Source: Rahnella ecdela (GTDB taxonomy: Bacteria; Pseudomonadota; Gammaproteobacteria; Enterobacterales; Enterobacteriaceae). From it: a stretch of 64,000 nucleotides of DNA. The stretch spans positions 1 through 64,000 of the forward strand of contig NZ_JAFMOY010000129.1 of the NCBI RefSeq assembly GCF_019049625.1. Reading direction: 5' to 3'. Position numbers and translations under genes: made by a program. The notes beneath the pieces are model-generated. The model searched no databases and was not told the origin of the DNA. It saw only the letters and a program-made list of their open reading frames with translations. Position 1 is the stretch's first letter. Each line of letters starts with the position of its first letter. Positions 58,924-64,000 of the stretch are shown here, piece by piece.

Positions 58924-58993
58924 GGTAAAACTCCTGATATTAGTTTGAATATCAGGAGAATAGACAAGGAATGTGACGGTTAAATGACAGGAA

Positions 58994-59431
58994 TTAACCC
59001 AGTAATCCCAGTTTGCCGGTCAGCTTGCGGACCACTTTCTTATTTCCTGCCAGCGCGATCCCCAGCAGTTGCAGGTTTTCTGTCGGCACCGCTGAAACCG
59101 CTTCACGAAACGCCGCGTAATCGGTGGTTTGCTGACCTTCGACCGGGAAAATAATGCCGTCCATGTCGTCATCATTGAGCAGATGCTGATGAAGTTGCGT
59201 CAGTTGTTCAGTATCGGCCACTAACACGCTGATACCAATCGGGATCAGCCCCGGATGCTCGCGGTTATCGGCATCAATCAGCGGCGCGCCCACCAGCGAC
59301 GGATGACGTTGTCCGAGCGTCAGCGCCAGAACGGCGGCAGCATTGGCGGCATGTCCGGCGGCGAGTTGCTGGTTGATGACAATCACGCAGCGTTCAGGCA
59401 GCGAAGGGAAAATAGTGGCAGACGTATTCAT
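58994..59431 (-). CDS. DUF2000 family protein
   Basis: This is a conserved protein of unknown function. The 145 residues have the DUF2000 outline: CVIVINQQLAAGHAANAAAVLAL near 15-37 (core NQQLAAGHAANAAAVLALTL), IPIGISVLVAD near 63-73, FPVEGQQTTDY near 95-105 and a C-terminal LQLLGIALAGNKKVVRKLTG. Such proteins have a fold like peptidyl-tRNA hydrolase II, and the conserved basic end may bind nucleic acid or nucleotides, but no activity is proved. It begins 51 bases after the AraC regulator gene on the same strand and is probably in its transcript. Confidence 0.8.
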   Translation of the reverse strand: MNTSATIFPSLPERCVIVINQQLAAGHAANAAAVLALTLGQRHPSLVGAPLIDADNREHPGLIPIGISVLVADTEQLTQLHQHLLNDDDMDGIIFPVEGQQTTDYAAFREAVSAVPTENLQLLGIALAGNKKVVRKLTGKLGLLG

Positions 59432-59482
59432 TATGACAAGCTCCGGTTCAGTTGAAATCTGAGCTTAACCTGTCACTTTTTC

Positions 59483-60322
59483 TCAATCTGGAAGATTTGT
59501 GCACAGACGCCGGTAATGTGCCGGAGTGAGCTGATAGGCGCGGCGGAACCAGCGCCCGAGGTGGCTCTGATCGGCAAACCCTAAATCTGCCGCCACCGCT
59601 GCTGGCGTGCGTCCCAGCGCCAGCCATTCCCGCGCACGGGTCAGTTTCAGCTGAATAAGATAGGCGTGAGGCGGCAATCCGAATTCAGCTTTAAACGCAC
59701 GGCTGACGACAAAACGGCTTTCGCCAGTCGCCGCTGCCAGCTGCTCCAGGCCGATATCTTCATGCAGATGCGCGTGCAGATATTCCCGCGTCTGATGCGA
59801 CACGCGTGACCACGGTGTAGATTTCTCATGCTGCGGCGGCTGCCAGGTGAGATGTCCGCCGAGCGCGCTGAGTAATCCGTCCAGCGCAGTCTGACGCACA
59901 ATACGCAGTTCTTTGCCATGCAGCGCCTGAAATGCCAGCGACGTTGCCTGTGCCAGCTGCGGATCCTGCGCTAAGGTATTTTCGAAACTCGGGTCACCGG
60001 CAAAAGAAAGAGAACCACGTCGCGCCGCCAGTTCGCGACTCAGCCAGTGCGGGTCCAGATACAACATCTGATAAGTAAAACCGCCCGGCTGCACGGCATC
60101 GCCGTCGTGGATTTCGCCCGGCTCGAGCATAAACACTTTACCCGGCAGGCTCTGATGTTTCTGACGACGGCAGCTGAACTGCTGCAATCCGTATTGGGTA
60201 ACACCGACTAAATAGCTGTCGTGCCAGTGAGGATCGTACGCATGGCCTTCGAAATGGGCGTGGATCGTCTCGATCCCGCTGTCTTTATCTTTCGATAACT
60301 CGACCCAGTTTGCAGACGCCAT
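59483..60322 (-). CDS. AraC-family transcriptional regulator
   Basis: This is a 279-residue regulator with an N-terminal AraC-type cupin (HDSYLVGVTQYGLQQF near 35-50, LEPGEIHDGDAV near 67-78) and a C-terminal double helix-turn-helix (GLEQLAAATGESRFVVSRAFKAEFGLPPHAYL near 190-221, core ESRFVVSRAFKAEFGLPPHA; then PAAVAADLGFADQSHLGRWFRRAY, core ADLGFADQSHLGRWFRR). The ligand is unknown. It probably controls the DUF2000 gene downstream and itself. I do not recognise an E. coli counterpart, so no symbol is given. Confidence 0.85.
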   Translation of the reverse strand: MASANWVELSKDKDSGIETIHAHFEGHAYDPHWHDSYLVGVTQYGLQQFSCRRQKHQSLPGKVFMLEPGEIHDGDAVQPGGFTYQMLYLDPHWLSRELAARRGSLSFAGDPSFENTLAQDPQLAQATSLAFQALHGKELRIVRQTALDGLLSALGGHLTWQPPQHEKSTPWSRVSHQTREYLHAHLHEDIGLEQLAAATGESRFVVSRAFKAEFGLPPHAYLIQLKLTRAREWLALGRTPAAVAADLGFADQSHLGRWFRRAYQLTPAHYRRLCTNLPD

Positions 60323-60406
60323 AGATCCCCCGCTGAATGAATTAACAACAGGGTAACAAATAGAAAGGGGAAATAGAAATGAGGAGATTCTGGTATGGCA
60401 CGGTGT

Positions 60407-60434
60407 GCTCCCTCCCCAGCAAAGGGGAGGGAGC
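60407..60434. repeat. Strong 11-base hairpin between malM and the AraC gene
   Basis: GCTCCCTCCCC pairs perfectly with GGGGAGGGAGC across a six-base loop. On the minus strand the T-run (TTTTTTAG) comes before the hairpin rather than after it, so it is not a standard malM terminator. On the plus strand it is followed by A residues. Confidence 0.6.
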
Positions 60435-60442
60435 TAAAAAAC

Positions 60443-61339
60443 TTAGTGTTTCACGCTTTCAATAAAGGTTTTACGGGCAGTTTTCGAACCCAGACGTTCG
60501 GCTTCGTCCAGCAGTTTCAGCGCTTTATCCACGTCCCCTGCTTTCACCGCTTTCTTAATCGCGTCGTTGAAGTAGGTTTCGGAATCACTGAGCATTGGCT
60601 CAGACGGTTTTGCCGGGGCTGCCGCAGGCGCTGGTGCCTGGGTGCTGCCGACAACCACTGGCGCAGCAGCAGCGGGTGCGGATGACGGGAAGATCTGACC
60701 AATCATCACGTTACCGGTTTTCTGCTCGGCGGTGACTTTCAGGCTCAGCGTACCGGTCGGGGTATGACGGGCAATCGGATCCGGGATATCCGGCACCGCG
60801 TTACCCACGCCAGCCGCAAAGGCTTTAGCCGGGTTCACCATCTGCGTGGTCTCTGCCAGATCCTGACGGGTGGTATAAACCAGCAGATAAATTTGTTTCT
60901 GACCCAGTGCTGGCGTGAGTTTCAGCGTGCCTTCCAGACGATCGCTGGAGACGATCCCCGGCTTCTGATACGGGAAATAGCTGGAAGGATAAAAGGCTGC
61001 CGGACGCATCTGCTCATCCAGCACCAGAACGTTTGGCGCATAAACGGTTTTACCGGTCGCGATACTGGTCAGCGTAATTTCAAGTGAACCACGGTCGGCA
61101 GGCAACGCGAAAGCCCCGACGGCGCCCTGAATTTGCCCCTGATTAATCTGTGCGCTGGAGGTCCCGAGCGTCACATCCTGCGTCACTGGCGGAACCAGCG
61201 GCGTCCATGAAAGGTTGCGTAAGGTCTGGCTGGAAATCGCCGGAGCGGTATTCGCATCATTCTGCGCCGCATTCACGACCGCAGGTGCAGCGGCCAGCAG
61301 GCTCAGCGACAGACACAGTGACAGCAGATTCTTTTTCAT
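60443..61339 (-). CDS. malM: Maltose operon periplasmic protein MalM
   Basis: MalM is a periplasmic protein of the maltose regulon whose function is unknown. The ATG at 61339 (MKKNLLSLCLSLSLLAAAP) gives 298 residues (E. coli 306) with a signal peptide to VNA|AQNDANTAP. Family blocks are LRNLSWTPLVPPVTQDVTLG near 47-66, PADRGSLEITLTSI near 90-103, VLVLDEQMRPAAFYPSSYFPY near 115-135 (core LDEQMRPAAFYPSSYF) and a Pro/Ala-rich linker before the C-terminal helical part (YFNDAIKKAVKAGDVDKALKLLDEAERLG). It is the last gene of malK-lamB-malM, separated from lamB by an ERIC-type repeat. Confidence 0.93.
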   Translation of the reverse strand: MKKNLLSLCLSLSLLAAAPAVVNAAQNDANTAPAISSQTLRNLSWTPLVPPVTQDVTLGTSSAQINQGQIQGAVGAFALPADRGSLEITLTSIATGKTVYAPNVLVLDEQMRPAAFYPSSYFPYQKPGIVSSDRLEGTLKLTPALGQKQIYLLVYTTRQDLAETTQMVNPAKAFAAGVGNAVPDIPDPIARHTPTGTLSLKVTAEQKTGNVMIGQIFPSSAPAAAAPVVVGSTQAPAPAAAPAKPSEPMLSDSETYFNDAIKKAVKAGDVDKALKLLDEAERLGSKTARKTFIESVKH

Positions 61340-61451
61340 TTTTGTTTCCTTTGAAATCACCATGAAGGCTGGCGGTTATCAGCGATAACCGCCAGCCAGC
61401 ACATCTTCTTTACTGCGATTTTTTAAAGCTTACATTGCCATTTTTCCAAAC

Positions 61452-61566
61452 TCTTTCGGGTTGCCGGAAGGCGGCAAGCGTCCAAGTCCCCGGGAGCGTA
61501 GACTACTACGTGACCGGGGCGAGGACGCGCAGCCAACGCATCGGCAGCGCGAAGGAGGAAGGAAAA
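61452..61566. repeat. ERIC-type (IRU) palindromic repeat between lamB and malM
   Basis: The ~115-base segment follows the ERIC consensus, with divergence: GTTGCCGGAAGGCGGCAAG on the left, CCCCGGGAGC in the middle, then TGACCGGGGCGAGGACGCGC and CAGCCAACGCATCGGCAGC on the right. ERIC elements are non-coding imperfect palindromes transposed passively in Enterobacterales. This one abuts the lamB stop and would be transcribed in the operon mRNA, where it can fold and affect stability. Confidence 0.75.
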
Positions 61567-61568
61567 AT

Positions 61569-64000
<2,432 letters not shown>

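Overview
The window reads as the chromosome of a gammaproteobacterium of the order Enterobacterales, most likely Rahnella or a close Yersiniaceae relative; the genus is inference from gene order and protein similarity recalled from memory. About 50 protein genes, one tRNA and one riboswitch can be supported. Most of the window follows the Escherichia coli exbDB-metC-yghB-yqhC-dkgA-ftsP-plsC-parC-mdaB-ygiN-parE-yqiA-cpdA-yqiB-nudF-tolC-ygiBC-ygiD-ribB-ubiK-hldE-glnE-ygiF-ygiM-cca-uppP-folB-plsY-tsaD-rpsU-dnaG-rpoD-mug-ileX order, broken by a few lineage-specific insertions and substitutions.

Layout. 1-0.7 kb: the 3' end of an IS256-family element that has cut off the start of a Tli3-like type VI secretion immunity gene. 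0.76-2.15 kb: exbBD, the TonB energiser, with a Fur-box-like site upstream. 2.6-5.5 kb: a complete three-gene TRAP transporter inserted between exbB and metC. 5.7-11 kb: metC, yghB, the regulator yqhC, a zinc alcohol dehydrogenase where E. coli has the iron-type yqhD, and dkgA. 11-21.7 kb: ftsP, plsC, parC, mdaB-ygiN, parE and the yqiA-cpdA-yqiB-nudF cluster. 21.9-27.9 kb: tolC-ygiB-ygiC, ygiD, ribB with its FMN riboswitch, and ubiK. 27.9-45.2 kb: yjeH, hldE-glnE-ygiF, ygiM, cca, uppP, folB, plsY, tsaD, the rpsU-dnaG-rpoD macromolecular-synthesis operon, and mug.

After tRNA-Ile2 (ileX, 45.8 kb) comes a more variable segment. It holds a secreted alkylsulfatase, then a ferric-enterobactin uptake cluster (fepB-fepD-fepG-fepC, convergent fes, divergent fepA) with Fur-like operators but no enterobactin biosynthesis genes. 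It continues with gdhA, ogt, a class A acid phosphatase, a DUF2000 gene with an AraC regulator, and the malK-lamB-malM operon. malK runs off the right edge, and an ERIC-type repeat lies between lamB and malM.

How the parts work together. FepA, TonB (not in the window), ExbB/ExbD, FepB, FepDGC and Fes form a full path from outer-membrane capture of ferric catecholate siderophore to iron release in the cytosol, and Fur-like sites appear at exbB, fepB and between fes and fepA. ParC/ParE, DnaG, RpoD and RpsU cover chromosome decatenation, priming and the start of transcription and translation. PlsC and PlsY make phosphatidic acid; UppP, HldE, FtsP and YghB serve the envelope. I found no CRISPR array, prophage or large novel defence system. 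The most unusual points are the IS-truncated immunity gene, the inserted TRAP operon, the enzyme swap beside yqhC and the uptake-only siderophore cluster.
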